DNA of 64,000 nt from Lysobacter arseniciresistens ZS79 (GCF_000768335.1 NZ_AVPT01000001.1:1-64000); one strand, 5' to 3'. Shown: positions 19,639-35,280, counted from the first letter of the stretch. Numbers and translations are program-made. The notes: a model not told the origin generated them from the sequence alone.

Positions 19639-20217
19639 TCAGAGCTCGGCCGGCTCCATCCCGCCCAGCCGGCCCATGAAGAAGCGGTAGTGCTTCAGTT
19701 CGGCGATCGAGTCGTGCACGTCGCTGAGCGCGGTGTGACGCGCCTCCTTGCCGACCCCGGCCAGAACCTCCGGCGCCCAGCGGCGTGCCAGCTCCTTCAG
19801 CGTGCTGACGTCGAGGTTGCGGTAGTGGAAGTACTGCTCCAGCCGCGGCATCTCCCGGTGCAGGAACCGGCGGTCCTGGCAGATCGAGTTGCCGCAGATC
19901 GGCGACGCCTTCGCCGGCACCCATTCGGCCAGGAAGGCCAGCGTGCGCTCCTCGGCCTCGGCCATCGGCACGCCCTGCTCCAGCACCCTCGCCCACAGGC
20001 CGGACTTGCGGTGCTGGTTGCGGTTCCAGTCGTCCATCGCCTCCAGCCGCTGCAGCGAGTGGCGGATCGCCAGCTCGGGGCCCTCGGCGAGGATTTCGAG
20101 GTTGGCGTCGGTCACGACGGTGGCGATCTCCAGGATCGAATCGTTGGCGGTGTCGAGGCCGGTCATTTCCAGATCGATCCAGATCAGCCGTTGCTCGTTG
20201 CCTGTCCGTGTGCCCAT
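19639..20217 (-). CDS. orn: Oligoribonuclease
   Basis: 192 residues. DEDDh 3'-5' exoribonuclease that degrades 2-5 nt RNA oligomers and pGpG. First motif [11 protein letters not shown] (Asp15, Glu17), middle [12 protein letters not shown], and [12 protein letters not shown]. Last motif [19 protein letters not shown] supplies the catalytic His and Asp. ATG at 20217 gives the family start. Convergent with mscS; divergent from the DUF2721 gene. Confidence 0.95.
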   Translation of the reverse strand: MGTRTGNEQRLIWIDLEMTGLDTANDSILEIATVVTDANLEILAEGPELAIRHSLQRLEAMDDWNRNQHRKSGLWARVLEQGVPMAEAEERTLAFLAEWVPAKASPICGNSICQDRRFLHREMPRLEQYFHYRNLDVSTLKELARRWAPEVLAGVGKEARHTALSDVHDSIAELKHYRFFMGRLGGMEPAEL

Positions 20218-20290
20218 CGCTCGCCGTCTCCCACGTGAAGCGGCATGATATCCCACGCCCTCCCGCCACCGCCGCGCCGCGGCCGGAACC

Positions 20291-22086
<1,796 letters not shown>

Positions 22087-22090
22087 GACG

Positions 22091-22112
22091 AGGGCCACGT
22101 TTCCGTGGCCCT
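22091..22112. terminator. Bidirectional terminator between yggS and guaA
   Basis: Perfect 9-bp stem AGGGCCACG / CGTGGCCCT with a TTTC loop in the 58-bp gap between two convergent genes, so it can serve both strands. No long T-run on either side. Confidence 0.65.
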
Positions 22113-22144
22113 GCGTGGTGTCCGCTTGGCGCCTGCCGGCGCTC

Positions 22145-23710
<1,566 letters not shown>

Positions 23711-23713
23711 GGG

Positions 23714-25198
<1,485 letters not shown>

Positions 25199-25268
25199 TC
25201 ATTGTACCGCGTTCGCGGGCCGCGCATACGCGGGCCGGGCCGTGGGACGCTCCGTTCCGGGGGCGGGT

Positions 25269-26159
25269 TCAGGCCCGCCGGTCGCCGTCGGCGGCCTCGG
25301 CCGCCTCCAGGGTGTTCTGCATCAGGGTGGCAACCGTCATCGGCCCCACTCCGCCCGGGACCGGGGTGATCCAGCTGGCGCGCCGTGACGCGGCCTCGAA
25401 CCCCACATCGCCGCACAGCCGGCCGTCGTCCAGCCGGTTGATGCCGACGTCGATCACCACCGCACCCGGCTTGACCCACTCGCCCGGGATCAGCTGCGGG
25501 CGGCCGACCGCCACCACCAGGATGTCGGCGCCGCGCACCGCGGCCTCCAGCACGTCCGGCGGGGTGAATTTGTGGCAGGACGTGGTGGTGCAGCCGGCGA
25601 TCAGCAGCTCCAGCGCCATCGGCCGGCCAACGTGGTTGGAGACGCCGACGATGGTCGCGCTGGCGCCGCGCACCGGGCGGTCGGTATAGGCCAGCAGGGT
25701 CGTGATGCCGCGCGGGGTGCAGGGCCGCAGGCCGAACTGGCGCAGCGCCAGGTGGCCGACGTTCTCCGGGTGGAAGCCGTCGACGTCCTTGGCCGGGGAA
25801 ATGCGGTGGATCAGCGCGGTGGCGTCGCGGCGGTCCGGCAGCGGCAACTGGACCAGGATGCCGTGGACGTCGGGGTCGGCGTTGAGCCGGTCGATCAGCG
25901 CCAGCAGTTCCTCGTCGCTGGTGTCGGCGGGCATGTCGAAGTCGATCGCGCGGATGCCGACCTTCTGCGCCGCACGCCGCTTGTTGCGCACGTAGACCGC
26001 CGACGCCGGGTCGTTGCCGACCAGCACCACGGCCAGCCCCGGGGCCTTGCGTCCGCTGGCGACGCGGGCATCGACACGCGCCTTGAGGTTATCGAGCAGG
26101 TCCTCGGCGATGCCCTTGCCATCCAGGATGCGGGCGGTAGCGGCGGGCGTGTCGGTCAT
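25269..26159 (-). CDS. folD: Methylenetetrahydrofolate dehydrogenase/cyclohydrolase
   Basis: 296 residues from ATG 26159. Bifunctional one-carbon enzyme with the catalytic YVRNKRRAA (Lys60), [36 protein letters not shown] and the Rossmann segment [17 protein letters not shown]. The usual phrase is GRSxxVGxPxA; here it is [11 protein letters not shown]. The C-terminal [20 protein letters not shown] is intact. The upstream in-frame extension to 26330 is not family-like. Confidence 0.95.
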   Translation of the reverse strand: MTDTPAATARILDGKGIAEDLLDNLKARVDARVASGRKAPGLAVVLVGNDPASAVYVRNKRRAAQKVGIRAIDFDMPADTSDEELLALIDRLNADPDVHGILVQLPLPDRRDATALIHRISPAKDVDGFHPENVGHLALRQFGLRPCTPRGITTLLAYTDRPVRGASATIVGVSNHVGRPMALELLIAGCTTTSCHKFTPPDVLEAAVRGADILVVAVGRPQLIPGEWVKPGAVVIDVGINRLDDGRLCGDVGFEAASRRASWITPVPGGVGPMTVATLMQNTLEAAEAADGDRRA

Positions 26160-26190
26160 CGGGTGGCGGTCCTGCTTCGGCGGCCGGCCA

Positions 26191-27195
26191 TTATCCCCCA
26201 TCCGTGGGTGGAGTCGCCCCGACCGGGCAGCGCGGCACGCCCGAGCCGACCACGCACTGCACGCAACACCGGGTAGGCGTGCCCTGCTCCACCGGGGTCG
26301 CCGGGGGCATCCGCGGTGGCGGCGCGGCACGCAGCGAGGGATCCAGTTTCAGCAGCGCCGCCCAGTCCTGCCGGTTGAAGCTGCAGCCCGCCTCGTTGGC
26401 CGGCGAGCAGAACGGCGCCCCGCGTGGAAGCCCCCAGAGCCGGCCGTCGCGGTTGAGCGGCAGCAGGCGCTGGGTGACGCTCTGCAGGACGTTGCCCCCG
26501 ACCAGTTGCAGGCGCCCACCGCCGGCGCCGACGACGATCTCGCAGTGCATCGGGAGCGATCCGTCGGCGTTCGTCGCCAGCCATGCGCGCAGCCCTGCAG
26601 GGCCCATCGGCGTGCTGCCCCGGACGTAGCACAGCATGTCGCCGATGGCCGGTCGCGAGGCATCCGGGTCGACCAGTTGATAGGGGCTGCCGGCACCCGC
26701 GAGGTAGGCATCCCGCACGTAGTCGACATGGCGCGGTGACGGCCGGAAACCCGGGACCCCGGCACGGACCAGTACGAACGAGGTGAACGCGGCCGACCAT
26801 GGCCGGTCGATGATGAAAGCCCGGCAGTCCGGCGCGGGGTACGCGAGTCCTGCGGCGCGCGCGCAGGTGCCCGCACCGGGGAAGGCGCTCATCTGCCACA
26901 TAAGACCACTGCCGCGCCAGTACTCGGCCACCCGTTTCCAGGCGGGGGTGGTGCCGTCAGCCAACTCCCCGGCCTCGGCCTCGGTCGCGCTCATGCTGGC
27001 CAGGTGGCCGTCGGTGTTGATGAAGGGCTGGTACCAGAGCCAGTTCTCGCGGCATGCAATGGCCGCGATCCGCCCGCCCAGACTGGTCGCAGCGGCCGGG
27101 TCGTCCTTGCCGCAGGCCCATGCACGCCCCATCGGCCAAAGCGCGAGCACCAGCAGCACGCATGCCAGCCCGCTCCACCGCCACCCAGTCGCCAT
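26191..27195 (-). CDS. DUF2272 domain secreted protein
   Basis: 334 residues. Signal peptide ([20 protein letters not shown] ... RAWA) with a Cys just after the predicted cut. The middle ([63 protein letters not shown]) matches DUF2272, which looks like a CHAP/NlpC-type papain fold with Cys/His positions. A peptidoglycan- or peptide-directed role is plausible but unproven. The C-terminus is Pro-rich with several Cys (RCCVQCVV). Cys-rich tail and signal suggest periplasmic location. Confidence 0.75.
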   Translation of the reverse strand: MATGWRWSGLACVLLVLALWPMGRAWACGKDDPAAATSLGGRIAAIACRENWLWYQPFINTDGHLASMSATEAEAGELADGTTPAWKRVAEYWRGSGLMWQMSAFPGAGTCARAAGLAYPAPDCRAFIIDRPWSAAFTSFVLVRAGVPGFRPSPRHVDYVRDAYLAGAGSPYQLVDPDASRPAIGDMLCYVRGSTPMGPAGLRAWLATNADGSLPMHCEIVVGAGGGRLQLVGGNVLQSVTQRLLPLNRDGRLWGLPRGAPFCSPANEAGCSFNRQDWAALLKLDPSLRAAPPPRMPPATPVEQGTPTRCCVQCVVGSGVPRCPVGATPPTDGG

Positions 27196-27271
27196 CGTCC
27201 GCCTCCTCCCGTGTGCCGCCCATGGTCCGGAGGCGGCGTGAGTGCGAGGTACAGGCGGGGTGCAGGCCGGC

Positions 27272-28396
27272 TCAGCCGGCGCAGAACTGCTGGTAGTCGA
27301 TGTAGCCCGGGAACGGCGTGCCCGGCGCGCAGACGGGGCAGCCGGGGTCGGCCCGCAGGCCGGTTTCGTGGAAGCGCATCGACAGCGCGTCGAATTGCAG
27401 CAGTCGCCCGGCCAGCGGTTCGCCGATGCCGAGGATCAGCTTGACCACCTCGGTTGCCTGGAGCATGCCGACCACGCCGGGCAGGACACCGAGCACGCCG
27501 GCCTCGCTGCAGTTGGGCGCCATCTCCGGCGGTGGCGGCTCGGGGAACAGGCAGCGGTAGCACGGCGCCTCGCCACGCCGGCGCCCGGCATCGAACACGC
27601 TCACCTGTCCGTGGAAGCGGTGCACGGCGCCGTACACCAGCGGCTTGCCGAGCTTCACGCAGGCGTCGTTGAGCAGGTAGCGGACCGGGAAATTGTCGGC
27701 GCCGTCGAGGACTACGTCGGCATCGGCGATCAGCCGTTCGACGTTCCCGGCGGTGATGCGCTCGCGCATGCCGATGACCCGGATGGTCGGGTTGAGCGCT
27801 TCCAGCGCGACCCGGGCCGACTCGACCTTGGCGGTACCGATGCGCGCGTCGGTGTGCAGGATCTGCCGCTGCAGGTTGCTGCGGTCGACCACGTCGTCGT
27901 CTGCCAGACGCAGCGTCCCCACGCCGGCCGCGGCGAGGTAGTACGCCGCCGGCGAGCCCAGCCCGCCCGCCCCGACCACCGCCACCGTGGCCTGCTGCAG
28001 CCTGCGCTGGCCGGCCTCGCCGACCTCGGGCAGGCGCAGGTGGCGCGAGTAGCGGTCATTGAAATCGAGGTCGCCGTGGGCGGCGACCAGCGGCAGGTTT
28101 TCCAGCCGCCATTGCCGGGTCCCACCCTCGATCGAGGCCACCCGCTCGAAACCCGCGTCGACCAGCGCCTCGGCCGCCTGCCGCGAGCGACCGCCGACCT
28201 CGCAGATCAGCAGCACCTCGACATCGCGACGCGCCAGCACCGCGCCGGGCGCCGCTTCCAGCTCCGACCGCGACACCCCGAGCGCTCCCTCGGCCATGCC
28301 GAGCGCCCGCTCGTGCGCCTCGCGGACATCGATCAGCACCGCGCCGCCGAGCTGGCGCCGGCGTGCCTCCGCCGGGGTGATCGTCTCGACGGCCAT
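27272..28396 (-). CDS. moeB: MoeB/ThiF-type adenylyltransferase with N-terminal rhodanese
   Basis: 374 residues. Residues about 1-100 are a rhodanese domain (GGAVLIDVREAHE; loop CEVGGRSRQA with the Cys retained). Residues about 115-374 are an E1-like adenylation domain: VVGAGGLGSPAAYYLAAAGVG, DDDVVDRSNLQRQ, DGADNFPVRYLLND, and zinc Cys pairs CYRC and CPVC. It activates the C-terminus of MoaD/ThiS-like carriers for sulfur transfer. Domain order is rhodanese first, the reverse of MoeBR/MOCS3. It starts 9 nt after der on the same strand. Confidence 0.92.
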   Translation of the reverse strand: MAVETITPAEARRRQLGGAVLIDVREAHERALGMAEGALGVSRSELEAAPGAVLARRDVEVLLICEVGGRSRQAAEALVDAGFERVASIEGGTRQWRLENLPLVAAHGDLDFNDRYSRHLRLPEVGEAGQRRLQQATVAVVGAGGLGSPAAYYLAAAGVGTLRLADDDVVDRSNLQRQILHTDARIGTAKVESARVALEALNPTIRVIGMRERITAGNVERLIADADVVLDGADNFPVRYLLNDACVKLGKPLVYGAVHRFHGQVSVFDAGRRRGEAPCYRCLFPEPPPPEMAPNCSEAGVLGVLPGVVGMLQATEVVKLILGIGEPLAGRLLQFDALSMRFHETGLRADPGCPVCAPGTPFPGYIDYQQFCAG

Positions 28397-28405
28397 GCGC
28401 GCCGC

Positions 28406-29806
28406 CTAGCGGCCCTTCTTGACGTGCCGCAGCAGCCGGCGCTTCTTCGCCACCTGCTTGTCGGTCAGCACGTTCTTCTTGCCTTCGTAGGGGTTGCTGC
28501 CCTCCTTGAAGACGAAGCGCACCGGCGTGCCGACCAGCTTGAAGCGCTTGCGGAAGAAGTTCTCGAGGTAGCGCTTGTAGGTGTCGCTCAGCGTGCGCAG
28601 GCGGTTGCCGTGGATCGCGAACGTCGGCGGATTGCTCGCCACCGGGTGGGCGAACCGCAGCTTGGCGATATGGCCGCGCACGACCGGCGGCGGGTTGCTC
28701 TCGTAGGCGATCTCGACGGCGCGGGTGATCTCGCTGGTGCTGAACTCGCGGGTGGCCGACGCATGCGCGCGGTGGATCGCGCCGAACAGTTCGCGCAGGC
28801 CGGAACCGTGCTTGGCGCTGATGCGCACCGCCTCGGCCCAGTCGACGAAACCGAGCTTGCGCGCCAGCAGCGCCTCGGCCTGCTGGCGCTGGTATTCGGT
28901 CAGGCCGTCCCACTTGTTGACCGCGACCACCAGCGCCCGGCCGGCGTCGAGCGCATAGCCGAGCACGCTGGCGTCCTGGTCGGTGACGCCCTCGCTGGCA
29001 TCCAGCATCACCACCGCGACCTGGCACTGCTCGATCGCCTGCAGGGTCTTGATGATCGAGAACTTTTCGACCGCCTCGTCCACGCGCGACTTGCGGCGCA
29101 GGCCGGCAGTGTCGATCAGGCGGTACAGGCGACCGTCGCGCTCCATGTCGATCGCGACCGAATCGCGGGTGGTGCCGGGCACGTCGGAGGCGATCATCCG
29201 CTCCTCGCCGAGCAGCCGGTTGACCAGTGTCGACTTGCCGACGTTGGGCCGGCCGATGAAGGCGACGCGGATGCGCGACGGGTCGGTGTCGAGCTCGGGC
29301 GCGACGCCCTCTTCCGGCAGCCGCGCGACCACTTCGTCGATCAGGTCGTCGATGCCCTGCCGGTGTGCGGACGAGGTCGCCACCACGTCGCGGAAACCGT
29401 AGCGGGCAAACTCGTTGAGCGCGGCGCCGGTGTCGATGCCGTCGGTCTTGTTGACCACCAGCACTGTCGGGCGGGCGCTCTTTCGCAACCACGCGAGGAT
29501 CTCGTCATCCATTGCCGAGGCGCCCTCTCGGCCGTCGACGATGAACAGCACCAGATCGGCCTCGGTCGCCGCAGCGCGCGCCTGGCGGGTGGTTGCGCCG
29601 ACCAGTCCCTCGTCCTCGCCGGCGATGCCGCCGGTGTCCACCACGGCGAAGTGGCGCTGGCCTTCCGGCCGGCAGACACCATAGTGGCGGTCGCGGGTCA
29701 CGCCCGGCTGGTCGTGGACCAGCGCGTCGCGGGTACGCGTGAGCGCGTTGAACAGGGTGGATTTGCCGACGTTGGGTCGACCAACGAGCGCGACGAGGGG
29801 AAGCAT
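28406..29806 (-). CDS. der: Ribosome biogenesis GTPase Der (EngA)
   Basis: 466 residues. Two tandem GTPase domains, each with a P-loop ([14 protein letters not shown] near the N-terminus; [14 protein letters not shown] about residue 180), DTGG/DTAG switch motifs and NKTD/NKWD specificity motifs, then a KH-like domain (residues about 360-440) and a basic C-terminal tail. Needed for 50S assembly. Last but one gene in a same-strand run rlmN-pilF-HTH-yfgM-bamB-der-moeB. Confidence 0.97.
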   Translation of the reverse strand: MLPLVALVGRPNVGKSTLFNALTRTRDALVHDQPGVTRDRHYGVCRPEGQRHFAVVDTGGIAGEDEGLVGATTRQARAAATEADLVLFIVDGREGASAMDDEILAWLRKSARPTVLVVNKTDGIDTGAALNEFARYGFRDVVATSSAHRQGIDDLIDEVVARLPEEGVAPELDTDPSRIRVAFIGRPNVGKSTLVNRLLGEERMIASDVPGTTRDSVAIDMERDGRLYRLIDTAGLRRKSRVDEAVEKFSIIKTLQAIEQCQVAVVMLDASEGVTDQDASVLGYALDAGRALVVAVNKWDGLTEYQRQQAEALLARKLGFVDWAEAVRISAKHGSGLRELFGAIHRAHASATREFSTSEITRAVEIAYESNPPPVVRGHIAKLRFAHPVASNPPTFAIHGNRLRTLSDTYKRYLENFFRKRFKLVGTPVRFVFKEGSNPYEGKKNVLTDKQVAKKRRLLRHVKKGR

Positions 29807-29957
29807 GGATTCAGCCGTTTGGGGGCGTGGAACGGGAGCCGACGGGCAGACTTTGCCACGGCGGCGCGGGCCAGTGGCCGATCCCGGAAACAGGACCGGC
29901 GGCCGGATGGACGATGTCGCCCATTATCGGCCGCCGGCCCGGGTTTTCGCCAATGGG

Positions 29958-31163
29958 TTACTGCGCGATGCGGAAGGCGCTCAGCCCGCCGTCGACGTCC
30001 TGGGCGATGAGGATGTCGCCGGAGACCACCGGGACTGCGCGGATGGCGTCGCCACCGGCGCGGGCGCGGGCGGCAAAGGCACCCGTGGCGAGGTCGAGCC
30101 AATGCAGGTAACCGTCGTAGTCGCCGACCACCGCGTAGCCACCGTGCACCGCAGGCGCGGACAGGTTGCGCCGGACCAGGCCGGGCTGGGTCCACAGGGC
30201 GCTGCCGCCGCGCTTCTCGAGCCCGTAGACGTTGCCGTCGGCGGAGCTGACCGCCAGTACGCTCGGCGCCACCGCGGCACGGCCGGGGCCACCGTGGTTG
30301 CTGACCCACATCGGCTGCCCGGACGGCGCGTCGATCGCCATGGTGCGGCCGTCGAAGCTGGTCGCGATGATCGTGGTGCCGTCGAGCACCGGGGTGCCGT
30401 CGACATCCGCCATGCGGTCAAGCTCGGTGCGGCCTTCCTGCTGGCCGACGGCCTGCTCCCACAGCGGGCGACCGTCGGCGGCGGCGAGCGCGCTGACGGT
30501 GCCGTCGTCGCTGCCGACGAAAACGTAGCCCGGGCCGAGTACCGGCGCGTCGTTGCCGCGGACCGACAGCGACGGCACGTCGTGGTTCCAGAACCAGCGA
30601 CGCTCGCCGGTGGCGGCGTCGAACGCGGTCAGCCGGCCGTCGTTGGAGCGTACGAACACCATGCCAAGGCCGACCACGGGCTCGGCGATGATCTCGTTGC
30701 CGACCTTGGCCTGCCAGCGCTCGGCACCGGTGCTTGCGTCCAGCGCGATCACGTCGCCATCGAGGCTGCCGACCACGACCAGGCCGTCGCCGGCGCCCGG
30801 CCCACCGCTGAGGCGCAGTTCGCTCGGGTAATGCCAGATGCGCTTGCCGGTCTGCAGGTCGAGCGCGTGGACCCCGCCATCGACCGCCGCGGCATACACG
30901 CGGCCGTCGACGATCACCGGGTGCTGGCGGATGCCGAGCCTGTCCTCGCCCTCGCCGACGTCGGCCGACCACAACTCGCTGACCGTCACGGTGGGGGAAA
31001 ATTCGGTGAGCTTGGCCGGTTCGGTGGCGTCTTCGTCCTTGCCGTCGAACCAGCCCTTGACCGTGCTGCAACCGGCCACGGCCAGCACGCACAGGGCGAG
31101 CGCGCAAGCGCGCAGCAGCGGCGTCGCGGCCGCGGCGGAATGCGGGGTCGATGCAGGCTTCAT
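29958..31163 (-). CDS. bamB: Outer-membrane assembly lipoprotein BamB
   Basis: 401 residues. Lipobox VAGC with Cys32, then an eight-bladed PQQ-type propeller with repeated VVVGSLDGDVIALDASTG-like blades. Scaffold of the BAM complex that inserts beta-barrel proteins. The start shares one base with the yfgM-like stop (TGATG), so translation is coupled. 151 bp separate it from der. Confidence 0.95.
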   Translation of the reverse strand: MKPASTPHSAAAATPLLRACALALCVLAVAGCSTVKGWFDGKDEDATEPAKLTEFSPTVTVSELWSADVGEGEDRLGIRQHPVIVDGRVYAAAVDGGVHALDLQTGKRIWHYPSELRLSGGPGAGDGLVVVGSLDGDVIALDASTGAERWQAKVGNEIIAEPVVGLGMVFVRSNDGRLTAFDAATGERRWFWNHDVPSLSVRGNDAPVLGPGYVFVGSDDGTVSALAAADGRPLWEQAVGQQEGRTELDRMADVDGTPVLDGTTIIATSFDGRTMAIDAPSGQPMWVSNHGGPGRAAVAPSVLAVSSADGNVYGLEKRGGSALWTQPGLVRRNLSAPAVHGGYAVVGDYDGYLHWLDLATGAFAARARAGGDAIRAVPVVSGDILIAQDVDGGLSAFRIAQ

Positions 31164-31792
31164 CAGGACTTCGCCTCGGTGCTGGCGGGCGTGCCGCCGA
31201 CTTCCATGAGTTTCAGTTCGAGCAACTGGCGCTGCGGCGCCGCCACGTCGAGCCCGGCCAGCGCCTTCGAATAGTCTTCGCGCGCCTTTTCCTGCTGCCC
31301 GAGCGCCTGTTGAGCGTCGCCGCGGGCCTCCAGGGCAGCGGGCGTGGCAGCGTCGGCGAGCAGCTCAAGCGCGGCTTCGGCCTGGTCGGTGGCGATCAGC
31401 AGGCGGGCCAGCCGCTGGTCGACCACGTCGGCAACCGCCGGGTTGCCCGGCTTGATCGCGCGCAGGGTCTCGATCGCTTTCTGCGGTTCGTCAGCCTCGA
31501 CCTGGGCGGCGGCGAGTTCCAGTGCCGACAGGTTGGCGAACACGCCGTCCCCGAGCGCCGCGACCTTGGCGGCGGCCTCCTCGTCGTTCGCTTCGATCGC
31601 GCTGACCGCGGCGTGGTAACGGTCGGCGGCGGCCAGTTCCTGCTGCTGCTGGTGCTGCTGCCACCACTTCCAACCGCCGATTGCCGCCAGCCCCAGCACG
31701 ATGCCGCCGATCAGGCCGGCACCGTTGTTGCGCAGCCATTCCAGGACGCGTTCGCTTTGTTCGTGCTCGTCGAGCAGGTCGTCTATTGCCAT
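31163..31792 (-). CDS. YfgM-like ancillary SecYEG translocon subunit
   Basis: 209 residues. Cytoplasmic N-terminal helix (MAIDDLLDEHEQSERVLEWL), one transmembrane segment (about residues 24-42, GAGLIGGIVLGLAAIGGWKWW), a Gln-rich linker and a periplasmic TPR-like domain. The family links SecYEG to periplasmic chaperones. Sits directly upstream of bamB, as in E. coli. Confidence 0.9.
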   Translation of the reverse strand: MAIDDLLDEHEQSERVLEWLRNNGAGLIGGIVLGLAAIGGWKWWQQHQQQQELAAADRYHAAVSAIEANDEEAAAKVAALGDGVFANLSALELAAAQVEADEPQKAIETLRAIKPGNPAVADVVDQRLARLLIATDQAEAALELLADAATPAALEARGDAQQALGQQEKAREDYSKALAGLDVAAPQRQLLELKLMEVGGTPASTEAKS

Positions 31793-31887
31793 GCGGTAGC
31801 TGCTATCCAGCCCCGGCCGACGGCCGGAGACGCTTGATTACGGACGAGCCCGCGGGGCGGGCCGGTGGGAGTCGGACCCGTCGCGGG

Positions 31888-32700
31888 TCAGTCGACGACC
31901 GGCGCGAGGGAACCGTCAGAGGATAGCGTAAAGCGGGCCACGTTCGCGCGGCTGAACGGTGCCAGGTCGACCGGCTCGCCGTTGTGCATCACGTCGACCG
32001 CGGCGATGTTGCCAAGCACGACCCGGCCCACCTCACCCGGTTCGTAGCTGCGGCGGTCGCCCTCGGCCAGCAGGCCCTGCTCCAGCGAGCGTCCGTCCGG
32101 TGCGAACACCTGCACCCAGCTTTCGCCCTCGAACGCGAGTGACAGCGCCGGTTCGACCGGGCGCTGGGCGGGCGCACTGCGCATCGTGCCCATCGAGGCG
32201 ATCAGCGGGGTCCGCCGCGGCGGGGTTGCCGACGGCGCCGGCTCGGCGGTTGCCAACTCGGCCGGGACCTCCAGCGACTCGACGTGCGGGGTGTTGGACA
32301 GGTGCGGCTTGGTGGCCAGCCAGACCGGGACCGCGATGACCGCGGTGATCGCGATGTACATCGCGCGGCGGGTGGCCTGCTCGAACACGTGGCGGTAGCG
32401 CGGGACGTGGGTGTGGCTGACCAGCTCCGGCGGCGCGACCGGCCCGACCTGCGCCTGCACGAGGTCGGCCTCCAGGTCGATGCCCATCAGGCGGGCGTAG
32501 CTGCGCAGCTGGCCGCGCACGAACACGGGCGCACCGATGCGCGCCCAGTCGTCCGATTCAAGTGCCTCGATGACACGCACCGGCATCCTCAGCCGTGCGG
32601 AAACCTGCTCGCGGGACATGCCCGCCAGTTCCCGGGCCGCGCGAAGGCGCGCGCCACAGCTGTCGACGCCCTCGGGCGTGGTGTGGTTCGACTGCATCAT
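31888..32700 (-). CDS. RodZ-like helix-turn-helix membrane protein
   Basis: 270 residues. Cytoplasmic HTH domain (GARLRAARELAGMSREQVSARLRMP, about residues 15-80), a transmembrane segment (about residues 112-130), a Pro/Ala linker and a periplasmic DUF4115-type beta domain (SLAFEGESWVQVFAPDGRS). Matches RodZ, which ties MreB to the wall machinery, by architecture and locus. ATGATG at 32700 overlaps the pilF TGA stop, so pilF and this gene are coupled. Confidence 0.88.
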   Translation of the reverse strand: MMQSNHTTPEGVDSCGARLRAARELAGMSREQVSARLRMPVRVIEALESDDWARIGAPVFVRGQLRSYARLMGIDLEADLVQAQVGPVAPPELVSHTHVPRYRHVFEQATRRAMYIAITAVIAVPVWLATKPHLSNTPHVESLEVPAELATAEPAPSATPPRRTPLIASMGTMRSAPAQRPVEPALSLAFEGESWVQVFAPDGRSLEQGLLAEGDRRSYEPGEVGRVVLGNIAAVDVMHNGEPVDLAPFSRANVARFTLSSDGSLAPVVD

Positions 32701-33527
32701 CGTTTCCCGTCATCCCCTGTTCCGGAGCCCGACGTTGCCGGGAACTCCGCCCGCAGCCGTTGAACGTATCGGTCGGCGGCCTCCTTGTCGCCGAGTTTTG
32801 TTTCGATTTGTGACGCAAGCAACAACGAAGCCGCATCCGCGGGTGCAGCGGCCAGCCTGCGCTGGGAAAACGCCCGTGCCTGGAAGGCCCGCCCCGCGTT
32901 GAACTCGTAGCGCGCCATCGCCGACAGCGCCACCGGGTTGACCGGGTCCTGCTCCAGCGCAGCCTCCAGCAGCTTCGCCCCCTGCTCGGCCCGTCCGGCA
33001 TCGATCGCGCAGGCGCCGGCGTTGGCCATGGCGGTCGAGCGCCGCGGATAGTTGGGGTCGGCCAACGCCCGCTGGAACCAGCCCAGCGACTCCTCGGCAC
33101 GTCCGTTGGCGCACAACCACGTGCCGTAGTTGTTGAACATGCCGCCCTGGTGCGGGGCCAGCTCGACCGCACGTCGGTAGTGCTCGCCGGCGCGCTCGAT
33201 CTCGCCCCGATGGTCGGCGACCACGGCCCGGAGAGTGTGTGCCGCGGCCGAATCGGGATTCTGCTCGATCGACTGCTCGGCGAACCGCGCCGCCTCCTCC
33301 AGCCGTCCCGCCGAAAACGCGGCCTGCGCCTGCTGCAGGGAGATGCGGGCGCCGTCGTGGCGCGGGTCGGTCTGGATATCAAGCTCGGGCGCGGTGCGCT
33401 CGAAGTCGCCGCGGCCGAGGTCGGGCTTGATGAAGGTGAGCCGGCTGCAACCCGCCGCCACCAGCACCACCAGCACGCACGCCCCCCATCGCACCCCTCC
33501 GCCGGCGCCGCGCTCAGGCGGCCGCAT
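32697..33527 (-). CDS. pilF: Type IV pilus biogenesis/stability lipoprotein PilF (PilW)
   Basis: 276 residues. Lipobox AAGC at Cys27; after it a row of about five TPR units ([44 protein letters not shown]). PilF is the outer-membrane pilotin for the PilQ secretin. ATG at 33527 has a GGGGGA RBS and overlaps the rlmN 3' end by 14 nt; an upstream TTG (33548) is less likely. Confidence 0.9.
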   Translation of the reverse strand: MRPPERGAGGGVRWGACVLVVLVAAGCSRLTFIKPDLGRGDFERTAPELDIQTDPRHDGARISLQQAQAAFSAGRLEEAARFAEQSIEQNPDSAAAHTLRAVVADHRGEIERAGEHYRRAVELAPHQGGMFNNYGTWLCANGRAEESLGWFQRALADPNYPRRSTAMANAGACAIDAGRAEQGAKLLEAALEQDPVNPVALSAMARYEFNAGRAFQARAFSQRRLAAAPADAASLLLASQIETKLGDKEAADRYVQRLRAEFPATSGSGTGDDGKR

Positions 33528-34761
33528 CGTCGATCCCCCGCTCCGCAAGCGTCTTGCGGAACTCGGCCTGTCGGCGGGTGCGGTCCATCACCTGGCCCTT
33601 GAGCTGGCCGCAGGCGGCGTCGATGTCGTCACCGCGGGTCCGCCGCACGGTGGTCAGCACACGGGCGTCCTGCAGCAGTTTCTGGAACGTGCGGATGTCC
33701 GCTTCGGGCGAGCGCTCGTACTGCGTGCCCGGGAACGGGTTGAACGGGATCAGGTTGACCTTGGCCGCGTCCTTCATCTGCACCGCGTTGTCGAACTGGC
33801 GCATCAGGCGGGCCAGCTCGCGGGCGTGCTGCGGCTGGTCGTTGACGCCCTTCATCAGGGTGTACTCGAAGGTGATCGAGGAGCGCGGCTTTCGCTTGAC
33901 GTAGCGCTGGCAGGCCGCCATCAGCTCGGCGATCGGGTACTTTTTGTTCAGCGGGATCAGCTCGGTGCGCAACTCGTCGTTGGGCGCGTGCAGCGACACC
34001 GCCAGCGAGACGTCGCTGGCCTTCCCGAGCTGGTCGATCTGCGGCACCAGGCCGGAGGTCGACAGGGTCACGCGCTTGTTGGCCAGGCCGTAACCGAGGT
34101 CGTCGCGCATGATGCTCATCGCGCGCACGACGTTGTCGAAGTTCATCAGCGGCTCGCCCATGCCCATCATCACCACGTTGGTCAGCTTGCGCTGCTGGTG
34201 CGGCAGGTTGCCGAGCTGGCGGGCGGCGATCCAGACCTGGCCGATCACCTCGGCGGTGGTCAGGTTGCGGTTGAAGCCCTGGGTGGCGGTCGAGCAGAAG
34301 GTGCAGTTGAGCGCGCAGCCGACCTGGCTGGACACGCACAGCGTGCCGCGGCCCTTGTCGGGGATGTAGACCGCCTCGATGGCGTTTTTCGGGTCCATGC
34401 CGATCAGCCACTTGATGGTGCCGTCGGCGGAGGGCTTCTCGTGCAGGACCATCGGCGCACGGACCTCGGCGTGCTCGTGCAGCTTGGCGCGCAGCGCCTT
34501 GCCGAGGTCGGTCATGTCGTCGAAGTCGGTGACGTAGCGGTGGTGGATCCACTTCATCACCTGGTGCGCGCGGTAGCGCTTTTCGCCGAGGACGTTCTCG
34601 AAGAAGTCCTCCAGCGAAACGCGGTCGAGGTCGAAGATGTTGGTCTTCGACCCCGACGCGTCGCCGGCCGGGCGCGCCGCGGAACCGGCCACCCGCATCG
34701 CATCCGCTTGCGTGGAGGCATTGGCGAGGACGATGTCGATGGCGGTGTCGCGGGTGGTCAT
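33514..34761 (-). CDS. rlmN: 23S rRNA A2503 / tRNA A37 methyltransferase RlmN
   Basis: 415 residues. Radical SAM cluster Cys149, Cys153, Cys156 (CALNCTFC) and the catalytic methyl-carrying Cys384 in [13 protein letters not shown]. Makes 2-methyladenosine. The first about 40 residues are poorly conserved and the exact start could lie further in, but ATG 34761 is in the usual position 30 nt after ndk. Confidence 0.96.
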   Translation of the reverse strand: MTTRDTAIDIVLANASTQADAMRVAGSAARPAGDASGSKTNIFDLDRVSLEDFFENVLGEKRYRAHQVMKWIHHRYVTDFDDMTDLGKALRAKLHEHAEVRAPMVLHEKPSADGTIKWLIGMDPKNAIEAVYIPDKGRGTLCVSSQVGCALNCTFCSTATQGFNRNLTTAEVIGQVWIAARQLGNLPHQQRKLTNVVMMGMGEPLMNFDNVVRAMSIMRDDLGYGLANKRVTLSTSGLVPQIDQLGKASDVSLAVSLHAPNDELRTELIPLNKKYPIAELMAACQRYVKRKPRSSITFEYTLMKGVNDQPQHARELARLMRQFDNAVQMKDAAKVNLIPFNPFPGTQYERSPEADIRTFQKLLQDARVLTTVRRTRGDDIDAACGQLKGQVMDRTRRQAEFRKTLAERGIDDAAA

Positions 34762-34791
34762 GGCCGGGATGTTGCGTGTATCGGTGATGCC

Positions 34792-35217
34792 TCAGCGGGC
34801 GTGGACGTCGGTCGCCGGGAAGAAGTACGCGATCTCGATCGCGGCGTTCTCCAGGCTGTCCGAGCCGTGCACCGCGTTGGCGTCGATGCTGTCGGCGAAG
34901 TCGGCGCGGATGGTGCCCGCGGCGGCGTCCTTCGGGTTGGTGGCGCCCATCAGGTCGCGGTTCTTGAGCACCGCGCCCTCGCCTTCGAGCACCTGGATCA
35001 TCACCGGGCCGGAGATCATGAACTCGACCAGCGCGCCGAAGAACGGGCGCTCGCGGTGGACGGCGTAGAAGCCTTCGGCCTCGGCCTTGGACAGGTGCTT
35101 CATCTTCGAGGCGACGACCTTCAGGCCGGCCTTCTCGAAGCGGGTGTAGATCTCGCCGATGACGTTCTTGGCGACGGCATCGGGCTTGATGATGGACAGG
35201 GTGCGCTCCAGCGCCAT
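34792..35217 (-). CDS. ndk: Nucleoside diphosphate kinase
   Basis: 141 residues, standard length. Active-site His117 in NAVHGSDS, preceded by [14 protein letters not shown] and [16 protein letters not shown]. Balances NTP pools by ping-pong phosphotransfer. First gene of the long minus-strand run. An intrinsic terminator lies just upstream, facing it. Confidence 0.97.
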   Translation of the reverse strand: MALERTLSIIKPDAVAKNVIGEIYTRFEKAGLKVVASKMKHLSKAEAEGFYAVHRERPFFGALVEFMISGPVMIQVLEGEGAVLKNRDLMGATNPKDAAAGTIRADFADSIDANAVHGSDSLENAAIEIAYFFPATDVHAR

Positions 35218-35280
35218 GGGAGGTTCTCCGGGTAGGCGGGTCGCGGCCGTCTTGGGACAGGGTTCGCGCCCGAGGATAAC

